Positions 25,782 to 33,841 of a DNA stretch of 64,000 nt are shown here, in pieces. The position numbers and the translations under genes are program-made. Position 1 is the stretch's first letter. Each line of letters opens with the position of its first letter. Source of the DNA: Actinoallomurus spadix (GTDB lineage Bacteria > Actinomycetota > Actinomycetes > Streptosporangiales > Streptosporangiaceae); NCBI RefSeq assembly GCF_024055725.1, contig NZ_JAMXMX010000021.1, forward strand, positions 1-64,000, given 5' to 3'. Below the pieces are notes generated by a model. It did no database searches. It saw only the letters and a program-made list of their open reading frames with translations, and was not told where the DNA came from.

Positions 25782-26975
25782 TCACCGGCGGGCGGTCTGC
25801 CAGGCGCGGGTCCAGTCGGCGTAGTCCGTACAGCCCTCGCCGCCCTTGCCGCAGTCCTTCGCCGGCGTACGAGAAAAGATGATCTTGTTGAGGTACGCCC
25901 GGTCGCCGACGTGATAAGCGGTGCAGAACTGCGGGCGCAACCGGTCGTGGCCGCACGCCTCGGGGTTGGCCGGCGCGACGCCGTACCACTCGGCCACCTG
26001 CTGCTGCACCTCGGGAGAGCTCACCCAGTTCAACCACTGGTACATGCAGTTCGGATGGTCCCCCCGGGCACCGATCATCCAGGCGTCCATCCAGCCGGTG
26101 ACGCCCTCCCGCGGCGTCACCCCGGCGACCGAGCGACCGCTCCGGCTGAGCACGTCGACCTGGTACGGCCAGGCCTGGGCCAGCGCGGCCCGCCCGTCGG
26201 CGAACGGGGCGATGGCGTCCGACGGGTTGCGCCAGTACGTGCTGACGTACGGATGCTGCTTCTTGATCACAGAGGCGGCCGCGGCGAGCTGCCTGGCGGT
26301 CAGCGCGTACGGATCCTTGATGCGCAGCTTCGGGTCGTGCGCCTTGAGGTAGAGGGCGACGTTCCCGAGCGTCAGCGGGCTGTCGCGCACCACGAGGCGG
26401 CCGGAGTACTTCCCGGCCTCCGCCGGGTCGAACAGCGCACCCCAGCTGTCCGGCGCCGGGCGCACGACCCGCTGGTCGTACATGAGGAGGTTCGCGCCCC
26501 AGGTGAACGGCACGCCGTAGGGCTTGCCGGCCTTGGTCAGCTGCGCGCGGAGGACGGGTTCGAGGTCCTTGTAACCGTCGATGAGGTCGGGGTTGACCGG
26601 GACGACCTGGTGGTCCGCCACGAGCTGCCCGGCGATCTCCGGAGGCGCCGCGACGCCGTCGTAGTGGAGGTTCGGCTTGGACATCAGCTGCAGCATCTCC
26701 TGCGGATCGGCCGCGTACTTGAGGTCCACCCGGCACCGGGTCTTCTTCTGGAACGGCGTTATCCAGTCGACCCGTGGATCGTTGGAGCCGTCCTCGGCGT
26801 AGCCGCTCAACGTCAGGAGGGCGACCGAGCCCTCACCCGGCCCCAAGGTGTCGGCCGCCCGGACGACCTCCTGTTTCACGTGGTGGCCGCCGTCTCCGCT
26901 GCAGCCTGCCAGGCCGAGCACGGCGGCCAGCACGGTGGCCCACACGGCTGCCGCGCGCCGTCGTGATCGCCTCAT
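25782..26975 (-). CDS. ABC-type extracellular substrate-binding lipoprotein, PotD-like
   Basis: 397 aa. A lipoprotein signal peptide ends in the lipobox LAGC near residue 25. The mature part resembles spermidine/putrescine-type (PotD/PotF) binding proteins: GVPFTWGANLLMYD in the hinge region, GDHPNCMYQWLNWVSSPEVQ, and six C-terminal cysteines (near EACGHD, QFC, DCGKGGEGC) that may form disulfides. No permease or ATPase gene is adjacent, so it is an orphan binding protein or serves a transporter elsewhere. GGAGCGGC directly precedes the ATG. The 325-bp upstream region is rich in hairpins. Confidence 0.82.
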   Translation of the reverse strand: MRRSRRRAAAVWATVLAAVLGLAGCSGDGGHHVKQEVVRAADTLGPGEGSVALLTLSGYAEDGSNDPRVDWITPFQKKTRCRVDLKYAADPQEMLQLMSKPNLHYDGVAAPPEIAGQLVADHQVVPVNPDLIDGYKDLEPVLRAQLTKAGKPYGVPFTWGANLLMYDQRVVRPAPDSWGALFDPAEAGKYSGRLVVRDSPLTLGNVALYLKAHDPKLRIKDPYALTARQLAAAASVIKKQHPYVSTYWRNPSDAIAPFADGRAALAQAWPYQVDVLSRSGRSVAGVTPREGVTGWMDAWMIGARGDHPNCMYQWLNWVSSPEVQQQVAEWYGVAPANPEACGHDRLRPQFCTAYHVGDRAYLNKIIFSRTPAKDCGKGGEGCTDYADWTRAWQTARR

Positions 26976-27057
26976 GCCGCTCCTGTCTCATCGCGAACAC
27001 ATCTGCGGCGAGCGTAACGACCTGAGTGCGCCGGTGCCGACCGGACCCACGAGGTAA

Positions 27058-27245
27058 GGGCCTGTCCTGGACCTCCCGTCCGCGGGACGGCGGGGTTCCG
27101 AGGCAGGCCCTCCGGGAAATGGAGGTCCGGGCAACCGTGCCGGGGGCTACACGGTTGCCCGGACTCCCTGCGGCCTCAGGAGAGCGCCCCTCTGCAAGTC
27201 ACGCCTGTCACGGAGGTGTTGGAGGGGGAGGCGGCGTGACTGGCA
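27058..27245. other. Cluster of three strong hairpins between two minus-strand genes
   Basis: Three inverted repeats in 190 bp: GGGCCTG/CAGGCCC at 27058-27110 enclosing an inner CCGTCC-GCG-GGACGG (27076-27090); a perfect 15-bp stem at 27125-27164 (GTCCGGGCAACCGTG and complement, 10-nt loop); and AGTCACGCC/GGCGTGACT at 27197-27241, extended by three more pairs after one mismatch. The 15-bp hairpin could terminate the upstream hypothetical gene. The rest of the 26976-27300 gap has no coding signal. Taken together, a structured leader of the lipoprotein gene is possible. Confidence 0.55.
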
Positions 27246-27300
27246 AATGCTCGCCTGAGACCGCGGCTTCGGTGCGGCCGGTCGTGTCGCGGACGGCGGG

Positions 27301-27597
27301 TCATCGGAACGGGCCACCGGGCCTGGAGGCCGCGGGAAGCCTGCTCCGCGCCGCGCCCGGGGACGGGCCGCCGCTCTGGTAGGGGACTCGCGGGCGCGCC
27401 TTGAGCGCCTCTATGGACTCGACCAACTCCTTCACGGTCGGAGCCTCGATGAACTCACCCGGCTCCCGGTCGTGCGGGGGAAGCGCCCACCAGTGTCCGG
27501 TGGCCTCGCCGAACCAGATCGTCCACTCCGGGTAGCGCGCCGCCAACACGGCGAGCAGTGAGAACGGCGTCTGGTCGGGCGAGTCGTCGGCAGACAT
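27301..27597 (-). CDS. Small conserved hypothetical protein
   Basis: 98 aa from an ATG with GGGAGCACCCC upstream. The centre (YPEWTIWFGEATGHWWALPPHD) resembles small proteins found beside Scr1-like/DUF397 regulators in Streptosporangiales and Streptomyces, then a helix VKELVESIEAL and a Pro/Ser/Arg-rich tail. No domain of known function is recognised. A TTGACA promoter lies about 100 bp upstream. Confidence 0.65.
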   Translation of the reverse strand: MSADDSPDQTPFSLLAVLAARYPEWTIWFGEATGHWWALPPHDREPGEFIEAPTVKELVESIEALKARPRVPYQSGGPSPGAARSRLPAASRPGGPFR

Positions 27598-27693
27598 GGG
27601 GTGCTCCCTGGTGACCGGGGAACTTCTGAAGTTTGCGCCAACAGCTATCGACAGGTCGAGTGTGTCGTATGCCACAGAGCAGGTCAAGGGCTG

Positions 27694-27722
27694 CAGCTAG
27701 TATTTGTAGTTTTGCCTGTCAA
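27694..27722 (-). promoter_or_regulatory. Candidate sigma-70-type promoter of the small hypothetical gene
   Basis: On the minus strand a consensus TTGACA (27722-27717) is followed after 17 nt by TAGCTG (27699-27694). Transcription would begin about 90 nt upstream of the start codon. Confidence 0.45.
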
Positions 27723-28082
27723 ACAGCCGGGTTAGTGCGAACCAATACCCCACCGTCGGCGCCGTGACCTTTCACGATCGATCGGCATGCCGGCACACCC
27801 GGAGCGCGCCGTAGATGATCTTGTGCAACCCCCGCGGATCGACCCCTCGGCCCATGGTGACCCACCCTGCCGCCGGAGGCCACCCTCCGCCACCCCGCTT
27901 AGACCTTCAGGTGACAGGACTCCGTTTACATACCGACCGGAAATCCCTTAGTGCGCGAATTGGATTCACGATGCAAGCGTCCGAATTTCCCACCTGGCAC
28001 CGCAAAGGGCATGCGCCGCTTTTCTCCCCCAATAACGGCATATGGGCACGAGCCACCCCTGGGACGGCGGCCGGTGGACGGG
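27723..28082. other. Intergenic stretch without recognised content
   Basis: About 360 bp between a promoter and the mmsA terminator. It is more AT-rich than the surroundings (for example near 27940-28040). No gene, RNA or repeat could be supported; it may hold promoter elements only. Confidence 0.5.
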
Positions 28083-28118
28083 AGGTGACCGCACCCGCCG
28101 GGACGGGCGCGGTCACCT
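28083..28118 (-). terminator. Terminator hairpin after mmsA
   Basis: AGGTGACCGC at 28083-28092 pairs perfectly with 28109-28118; inside, CCCG/CGGG (28094-28097 and 28104-28107) extends the stem after single-base bulges. It lies 11 bp past the mmsA stop. Confidence 0.75.
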
Positions 28119-28128
28119 CTCCGTCAGG

Positions 28129-29619
28129 TCACCCGTTGGTGGGGAAGCCCAGGTTCACGCCACCGTGGGAGGGATCCAGCCACCGCGAGGTGACGACCTT
28201 CCCGCGCGTGTAGAAGTGCACGCCCTCCGTGCCGTGCATGTGCGTGTCCCCGAACAGCGAGGCCTTCCACCCGCCGAACGAGTAGTAGGCCATCGGCACC
28301 GGGATCGGGACGTTCACACCGACCATCCCGACCTCGACCTCGTTGCAGAACCGCCGGGCCGCGCCACCGTCGTTCGTGAAGACGGCGGTGCCGTTGCCGT
28401 ACGGGTTGGCGGCGATCAGCTTCATGCCGCTCTCGTACGACGCCGTCCGGACGACCGACAGGACGGGACCGAAGATCTCATCCCGGTAGCAGTCCATCTC
28501 GGGCGTCACGTGGTCCAGGACCGTCGGCCCCAGCCAGAAGCCCGACCCGTCCGGCAGTTCGTGCTCGCGCCCGTCGACGGCCAGCGTGGCACCCTGCGCG
28601 GCACCACCGTCGAGGTAGGACGTGACCTTGTCGCGGTGCGGCCCCGTGATCAGCGGGCCCATCTCCGAACGGTCGTCGTCGCCGGGGCCGACCGTCAGCC
28701 TCGCCACCCGCTCCTTGATCTTGGCGACGAGCTCGTCGCCGACCGGGTCGACCGCGACGACCGCCGAGATCGCCATGCACCGCTCCCCCGCCGAGCCGAA
28801 CCCGGCGGAGACCGCCGCGTCGGCGGCCAGGTCCAGGTCGGCGTCCGGCAGCACCAGCATGTGGTTCTTCGCGCCGCCGAGGGCCTGCACCCGCTTGCCG
28901 TGCGCCGTGCCCGTCTCGTACACGTACCGCGCGATCGGGGTCGAGCCGACGAAGCTCACCGCGCGTACGTCGGGGTGGGTGAGCAGCGCGTCCACCGCGG
29001 TCTTGTCCCCGTGCACCACGTTGAACACCCCGTCGGGCAGCCCGGCCTCCCGCCACAGCTCGGCGAGGAGGAGCGAGGCCGACGGGTCCTTCTCCGAGGG
29101 CTTGAGCACGAAGGTGTTCCCGCAGGCGATGGCGAGCGGGAACATCCACATCGGCACCATCGCCGGGAAGTTGAACGGTGTGATGCCGGCGACGACGCCC
29201 AACGGCTGGCGGATGGAGTAGGAGTCCACCCGGGTGGAGACGTTCTCGGAGTAGCCGCCCTTCAGCAGGTGCGGAATCCCGCAGGCGAACTCGACCACCT
29301 CGAGACCGCGGGACACCTCCCCCGCCGCGTCCGCCCGTACCTTGCCGTGCTCGGACGTGATCAGCGCGGCCAAGTCGTCGCGGTGCCGGGCGACGAGCTC
29401 ACGAAAGGCGAACAGCACGTTCGCGCGCTTGGTGAGCGACGCGTCCCGCCACGCCGGGAACGCCTCGCGTGCCGCGGCCACGGCCCCGTCCACGTCCTCG
29501 GCCGACGCGAAATCGACCCGGCCGCTCACCTGCCCGGTCGCCGGGTCGTAGACGTCGCCGTACCGCTCCGCCGTCCCCGTCCAGGGCTTGCCGCCGATCC
29601 AGTGCGTGATCCGCTTCAT
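28129..29619 (-). CDS. mmsA: Methylmalonate-semialdehyde / malonate-semialdehyde dehydrogenase (CoA-acylating)
   Basis: 496 aa, aldehyde dehydrogenase superfamily. It converts (methyl)malonate semialdehyde to propionyl- or acetyl-CoA in valine, beta-alanine and pyrimidine breakdown. Family marks: ITPFNFPAMVPMWMFPLAI, KPSEKDPS, the catalytic cysteine in GSAGERCMAIS, and the MmsA-typical SFGGWKASLFGD near the C-terminus. Its ATG overlaps the stop of the transaminase gene by 4 nt, so the two enzymes are made together: transamination yields the semialdehyde this enzyme consumes. Confidence 0.95.
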   Translation of the reverse strand: MKRITHWIGGKPWTGTAERYGDVYDPATGQVSGRVDFASAEDVDGAVAAAREAFPAWRDASLTKRANVLFAFRELVARHRDDLAALITSEHGKVRADAAGEVSRGLEVVEFACGIPHLLKGGYSENVSTRVDSYSIRQPLGVVAGITPFNFPAMVPMWMFPLAIACGNTFVLKPSEKDPSASLLLAELWREAGLPDGVFNVVHGDKTAVDALLTHPDVRAVSFVGSTPIARYVYETGTAHGKRVQALGGAKNHMLVLPDADLDLAADAAVSAGFGSAGERCMAISAVVAVDPVGDELVAKIKERVARLTVGPGDDDRSEMGPLITGPHRDKVTSYLDGGAAQGATLAVDGREHELPDGSGFWLGPTVLDHVTPEMDCYRDEIFGPVLSVVRTASYESGMKLIAANPYGNGTAVFTNDGGAARRFCNEVEVGMVGVNVPIPVPMAYYSFGGWKASLFGDTHMHGTEGVHFYTRGKVVTSRWLDPSHGGVNLGFPTNG

Positions 29620-30878
29620 GCGATCGCCTCCAGCGCGTCGACGAGGATGCCGAGGCCTTCCCTGCCCTCGTCCTCGGTCAGCGTGAGCGGTGGCGCCATG
29701 CGCAGCGTGTTGCCGTACAACCCGCCCTTGCCGATGAGCAGGCCCCGGGCCTTGGTCTCCTCCAGCATCCGCGCGGCGAGTTCCGGCTCGGTCAGCTCGA
29801 TCGCGAACATCAGGCCCTTGCCGCGCACCTCGGTGACGTACGGCATGCGGGCGGCCGCCTCGCGCAAGCCGTCGATGATCTGCCCGCCGACCTTGGCCGC
29901 GTTGGCCTGCAGGTCGTGATCGAGGATGTAGTCGAGCGTCGCGTTGGCGGCGGCGGTGGAGATCGGGTTGCCGCCGAACGTCGACAGGCCGGTCGCGTGC
30001 AGCGAGTCCATCAGCTCGCGGCGCGCCACGAGACCGCCGATGGCGAAGCCGTTGCCGAGCCCCTTGGCGAAGGTCATCATGTCCGGCGTCACGCCGTGGT
30101 TCTGGATGCCCCAGAAGCTCTGGCCGGTACGGCCCCAGCCGGTCTGCACCTCGTCGGCGATGAACAGGATGCCCTGCTCGGCGAGGACCTCCTGGTACGC
30201 CGCGTAGAGTCCGTCCGGCGGGCAGGTGTACCCGCCGACGCCCTGGATCGGCTCGGCGATCACGGCGGCCACGTCGCCGGCCGTGACGGTGGCAAGGGTG
30301 TGCCGCAGGTCCTCCACGCACACCGTGATGTAGTCCTCGTCCGACAGGCCGCGGAACTGCGGGAGGTGCCGGTCCCCGCCATGCAGGAAGTACACGCTGA
30401 GCGGGGAGAGCGCGTTGTTCTTCCACGTGCGGTTACCGGTGACCGAGATCGCCCCGAACGACCGGCCGTGGTAGCTCTGCCGCATGGCGAGGATCTGGTT
30501 GCTCTTGCGCGCGTACGTCGCGAGCAGCAGCGCCGTCTCGTTCGCCTCGGTGCCGGAGTTGGTGAAGAACACCTTCGCATCGTCGATGCCGGAGAGCCGG
30601 GCGATCTTCTCGGCGAGCTCCACCTGGCCGCGCATCAGGTAGAGCGTCGAGGTGTGCACGACTCCGGTGCGGAGCTGCCGCTCGACCGCCTCGCGTACCT
30701 CGGCGAGGTCATAGCCGAGCGTGTTGGTCACGATACCGGCGAAGAAGTCCAGGTAGGAACGGCCGTCCGCGTCGGTGACACGGCTGCCCTTCCCGCCGAC
30801 GATCTCGATCGGCTCGTCGTAGTAGAGGGCCATCCAGTTCGGCATGACCGCGCGATGGCGTGCAAGCAAGTCCGACAT
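29616..30878 (-). CDS. Class III PLP-dependent aminotransferase (omega-amino acid type)
   Basis: 420 aa, fold-type I. PLP lysine in TFAKGLGNGFAIGG; upstream IADEVQTGWGRTG holds the aspartate that binds the pyridine nitrogen, and TNSGTEANE binds the phosphate. Close in type to alanine-glyoxylate/beta-alanine aminotransferases. First gene of a two-gene operon with mmsA, so the likely substrates are beta-alanine or 3-aminoisobutyrate, products of reductive pyrimidine breakdown. A PucR-type regulator about 1.1 kb away may control it. Exact amino donor is not readable from sequence. Confidence 0.9.
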   Translation of the reverse strand: MSDLLARHRAVMPNWMALYYDEPIEIVGGKGSRVTDADGRSYLDFFAGIVTNTLGYDLAEVREAVERQLRTGVVHTSTLYLMRGQVELAEKIARLSGIDDAKVFFTNSGTEANETALLLATYARKSNQILAMRQSYHGRSFGAISVTGNRTWKNNALSPLSVYFLHGGDRHLPQFRGLSDEDYITVCVEDLRHTLATVTAGDVAAVIAEPIQGVGGYTCPPDGLYAAYQEVLAEQGILFIADEVQTGWGRTGQSFWGIQNHGVTPDMMTFAKGLGNGFAIGGLVARRELMDSLHATGLSTFGGNPISTAAANATLDYILDHDLQANAAKVGGQIIDGLREAAARMPYVTEVRGKGLMFAIELTEPELAARMLEETKARGLLIGKGGLYGNTLRMAPPLTLTEDEGREGLGILVDALEAIA

Positions 30879-30972
30879 GACACGAGTCTTCCCGCTGACC
30901 CCCCGAACGCACCAGCCAGCAGAGTGTCAGCACCCGCCCGCCACAACTGGCAACCTGTCGGCCGCCCACCCC

Positions 30973-30998
30973 TCGACGGGACCTACACATGTTAATGT
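30973..30998 (+). promoter_or_regulatory. Candidate leaderless promoter of the VapBC operon
   Basis: TAATGT at 30993-30998 ends 6 nt before the ATG at 31005, the spacing of actinobacterial leaderless messages. TCGACG at 30973-30978 is a weak -35. CATG repeats around the start (30988-31007) could be antitoxin binding sites. Confidence 0.45.
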
Positions 30999-31004
30999 AT
31001 GCAC

Positions 31005-31250
31005 ATGATGACCCATCGCCTTCAGCTGCTGCTCGACGAGGAGCGGTACGAACGGGTCAGCGCGCTCGCCCGTCAGCGGCAGGTCTCCGTCGCCACGGTG
31101 ATCCGAGACGCGATCGACCGCGGCCTGCCGGCGGCGCCGAGACGGCGGTCCGCCGCCGCCAAACGGATCCTCTCAGCCGACCCCATGCCCGTAGGCGACG
31201 TAAATGAGCTGGTCGCCGAGTTGAACGAGCTCCGCGGGCGCACAACATGA
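31005..31250 (+). CDS. Ribbon-helix-helix antitoxin of a VapBC-type module
   Basis: 81 aa. The N-terminal RLQLLLDEERYERVSALAR followed by VSVATVIRDAIDRGL is a ribbon-helix-helix DNA-binding domain; the C-terminal part is the flexible toxin-wrapping tail. The ATG at 31005 fits a leaderless start; an in-frame ATG at 30999 and another at 31008 are alternatives. It overlaps the PIN-domain toxin gene by 4 nt, the standard antitoxin-first order. Confidence 0.88.
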   Translation: MMTHRLQLLLDEERYERVSALARQRQVSVATVIRDAIDRGLPAAPRRRSAAAKRILSADPMPVGDVNELVAELNELRGRTT

Positions 31251-31681
31251 TCGTGCTCGACACCACCGTGCTCGTGTACGCGGTGGGAGCCGACCATGAA
31301 CTTCGATCTTCCTGCCGGGACCTCGTCCAGGCCATCGCCGACGGCGAGATTCGGGCGACGACGACCGTCGAGGTGATCCGGGAGTTCACCCATGTCCGAG
31401 CGCGCCGCCGCACGCGAGAAGACGCCGCCGAACTCGCTCGTGACTACATCGAGCTGCTCTCCCCGCTTCTCATCGTCGAAGAACCGGACCTACGAGAGGG
31501 ACTGCGGCTCTACACGGAGGGAACCCGCTTGGGAGCGTTCGACGCCGTGCTGGCCGCGGCGGCCCACTCGGTGGGTGCCGAGGCACTCATCTCCGCCGAC
31601 GCCGCGTTCTCCTCGATCGCCAGCCTCAATCACGTCTTCCCCGACAAGAAGGGGATCGCATCGATCCTCGGCTCCGGCTGA
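31247..31681 (+). CDS. PIN-domain ribonuclease toxin, VapC family
   Basis: 144 aa. PIN-domain acidic residues are all present: Asp5 (MIVLDTTVL), Glu42 (TTVEVIREF), Asp99 (LGAFDAVLAA) and Asp118 (ISADAAF). Such toxins cleave tRNA or rRNA when free of antitoxin. Translationally coupled to the RHH antitoxin. The pair sits between the mmsA/transaminase operon and its probable regulator, suggesting insertion into a catabolic locus. Confidence 0.9.
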   Translation: MIVLDTTVLVYAVGADHELRSSCRDLVQAIADGEIRATTTVEVIREFTHVRARRRTREDAAELARDYIELLSPLLIVEEPDLREGLRLYTEGTRLGAFDAVLAAAAHSVGAEALISADAAFSSIASLNHVFPDKKGIASILGSG

Positions 31682-31687
31682 GGAAAT

Positions 31688-31963
31688 TCACAGCTCGTTG
31701 AGGCGTCGGGCGAGACGGAAGTCGTACTCCGTCAGGCCGCCCGCGACGTGCGTGCTCTGCGTCAGGGTGACCCGGTTCCAGCGGATCGTGATGTCCGGGT
31801 GGTGGTTCAGCTCCTCGGCGACCTCCGCCACCCGGTTGACGAACACCATCGCCTCCTTGAAGTCCGCGAACGTCAGGGTCTTGACGATCGCGTCCTCGGC
31901 GAGTTCCCAGCCGGGGACCGTCGCCAGCTCGCGGTCGATCGCGTCGGCGTCCATCCGCTCCAT
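31688..31963 (-). CDS. 4a-hydroxytetrahydrobiopterin dehydratase (pterin-4a-carbinolamine dehydratase)
   Basis: 91 aa. It dehydrates 4a-hydroxy-tetrahydropterin, recycling the cofactor of aromatic amino-acid hydroxylases. The family motif is clear: ELNHHPDITIRWNRVTL, then THVAGGLTEYDFRLAR. ATG at 31963 has GGAGG upstream. No phenylalanine hydroxylase gene is nearby, so pathway assignment is open. Convergent with vapC and divergent from pucR. Confidence 0.9.
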   Translation of the reverse strand: MERMDADAIDRELATVPGWELAEDAIVKTLTFADFKEAMVFVNRVAEVAEELNHHPDITIRWNRVTLTQSTHVAGGLTEYDFRLARRLNEL

Positions 31964-31991
31964 CGGGTACCTCCTCACGTCGGCGTTTGCA

Positions 31992-31997
31992 TAGCAT
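31992..31997 (+). promoter_or_regulatory. -10 element for leaderless expression of the pucR-type gene
   Basis: TAGCAT ends 7 nt before the GTG at 32005. No ribosome-binding site lies between, so the message probably starts at the GTG. Confidence 0.45.
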
Positions 31998-32004
31998 CAC
32001 AGAT

Positions 32005-33723
32005 GTGCTGCCCACTCTGGCCGACGTCCTGCGACTCGACGCGGTCCGGCGGGGCGAGCCGCGGATCGTCGCCGGCGCGGACCACCTCGACGCCCGTGTC
32101 CGCTGGGTTCACTCCGCCGAGGTCACCGACATCGCCCATCTGCTGCGCGGTGGTGAGCTGGTGCTCACCACCGGCATCGCGCTGCCGGACGACCCGCAGC
32201 GCCTGCGGGCGTACGTCGCCGACCTCGCCGAGGTGGGCGTCAGCGGCCTGTTCGTCGAGCTCGGCCGCAAGTACGCGCGCACACTGCCCGACGCGCTGGT
32301 CGCCGCGGCCGAGGAGCACGGCCTCCCGCTGATCGCCTGGGCGCGGGAGACCCCGTTCGTCGACGTGACCGAGGCGGTGCACGCCCGGATCATCGACGCG
32401 CAATTGGCCGAGCTGCGCGCCTCGGAGAAGCTGCACGAGGTCTTCACCCAGCTGTCCGTCGACGGCGCGCCGCCGGCCGAGGTGGTCCGCCAGGTGGCCG
32501 GCCTCGTCGGGCGCCCCGTGGTCCTGGAGAATCTCGCCCACCAGGTCCTCGCCGCCGAGCTGGCCGGCTCCGACCCGGCCGAGCTGCTGACCGGCTGGGA
32601 GACCCGTTCGCGGTCCGTACGCCCCAAGGAACGCACGGCCTACGACGAGTCCTCCCGGTGGCTGGTCACCGTCGTCGGCGCGCGCGGCGAGGACTGGGGG
32701 CGGCTCATCATCACCTCGATGGACCCGCCCTCGCCCCGCGACGTCGTCCTCATCGAGCGGGCTGCGACGACCCTCGCCCTCGGCCGGCTGCTCGACCGGC
32801 ACGCCGAGAGCCTCGAACGCCAGGCCCACGGTTCGATCATCAGCGGCATCCTCGCGCACGCGTACGCCGACCCGCAGGAGGCCGCGGCCCGTGCCCGCGC
32901 CCTCGGCATCCCCCTCACCGGCCGCCGCCTGCTCGGGATCGTGGTGCTCCCCCGCCCGCCGGCCCCGTCCACCCCTCCGCCGGCGCTCGGCCTGGCGAAC
33001 GGCGGACCGGCGGCGGCATCGGTCACGGACCTGGCCGAGGCGACGGCCGCCGCCTGCCGCGAGGCGAACCTGTCCGCTCTCGTCGGCGCCCTCGACGAGA
33101 GCTCACCGCAGGCCAGGGTCGGCGTGCTGGCCTCCCTGCCCTCCCGAGCCGCCGAGGACGACGTCCTGTGCGAGGTGGCGCAACGGCTCCGCGCCCACCA
33201 CTGCGGACCGGCGCCGGCGGGCCGCGCCCGTACGGCGGCCGGCCGCCCGGCGCAGGCACGCGGCGGGGCGGAGGCGTTCGTCATGGCGGTGGGGTCGACC
33301 GTCGAGTCCGTACGCGACGTCCGCCGGTCGTTCCTGGAGGCCGAGCAGGTCGCCGACGTCGCCGCCGGGCGCAACGACGGCCGGCTGTTCTACCGCCTGC
33401 CCGACCTGCGGCTCCGCGGCCTGCTGCACCTGCTGCGCGAGGACGCGCGGCTGCAGACGTTCACCGAGCGGGAGCTCGGCCCGCTGCTCACCTACGACGC
33501 GCAGCGCGGCAGCGACCTCGTCCACGTGCTCGGTGTCTACCTCGGCAGCGGCCGCAACAAGGTCCTCGCCGCCCAGCGAGCCCACCTGTCCCGGCCCGCG
33601 CTGTACGAACGGCTACGCCGCATCGAACGCGTGCTCGGCGCGGACCTCGAGGACGTCGAGTCATGCGCGTCCCTCCACGTCGCCCTGCTCGCCCTGGACG
33701 CCCTCCGCAAGGACCGCACCTGA
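32005..33723 (+). CDS. PucR family transcriptional regulator
   Basis: 572 aa. N-terminal PucR domain (LPTLADVLRLDAVRRGEPRIVAG, about residues 1-120), a central linker/GGDEF-like region, and a C-terminal helix-turn-helix (VYLGSGRNKVLAAQRAHLSRPALYERL, near 500-530). The GTG at 32005 was chosen because family proteins begin with this LPTLADVL and a -10 element precedes it. PucR proteins regulate purine, pyrimidine, GABA and beta-alanine catabolism; the mmsA/transaminase operon 1.1 kb upstream on the other strand is the obvious target. Confidence 0.9.
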   Translation: MLPTLADVLRLDAVRRGEPRIVAGADHLDARVRWVHSAEVTDIAHLLRGGELVLTTGIALPDDPQRLRAYVADLAEVGVSGLFVELGRKYARTLPDALVAAAEEHGLPLIAWARETPFVDVTEAVHARIIDAQLAELRASEKLHEVFTQLSVDGAPPAEVVRQVAGLVGRPVVLENLAHQVLAAELAGSDPAELLTGWETRSRSVRPKERTAYDESSRWLVTVVGARGEDWGRLIITSMDPPSPRDVVLIERAATTLALGRLLDRHAESLERQAHGSIISGILAHAYADPQEAAARARALGIPLTGRRLLGIVVLPRPPAPSTPPPALGLANGGPAAASVTDLAEATAAACREANLSALVGALDESSPQARVGVLASLPSRAAEDDVLCEVAQRLRAHHCGPAPAGRARTAAGRPAQARGGAEAFVMAVGSTVESVRDVRRSFLEAEQVADVAAGRNDGRLFYRLPDLRLRGLLHLLREDARLQTFTERELGPLLTYDAQRGSDLVHVLGVYLGSGRNKVLAAQRAHLSRPALYERLRRIERVLGADLEDVESCASLHVALLALDALRKDRT

Positions 33724-33841
33724 CCTCCCGCACGCCTGAGACCGATCCCGGTCACCCGACGAACCTCGCGTGCGAACGGGCACTGCCGAGCACCCCGGTG
33801 CGTCGTAGATACGGAAGGACTCGTTCCGACGCGAGGTGACC

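Noticed and set aside
27301-27597. DUF397 partner of the Scr1-like regulator
   Set aside because: It lacks the WRKS...CVEV signature and lies 7 kb away; the real DUF397 frame is at 34746-34877.
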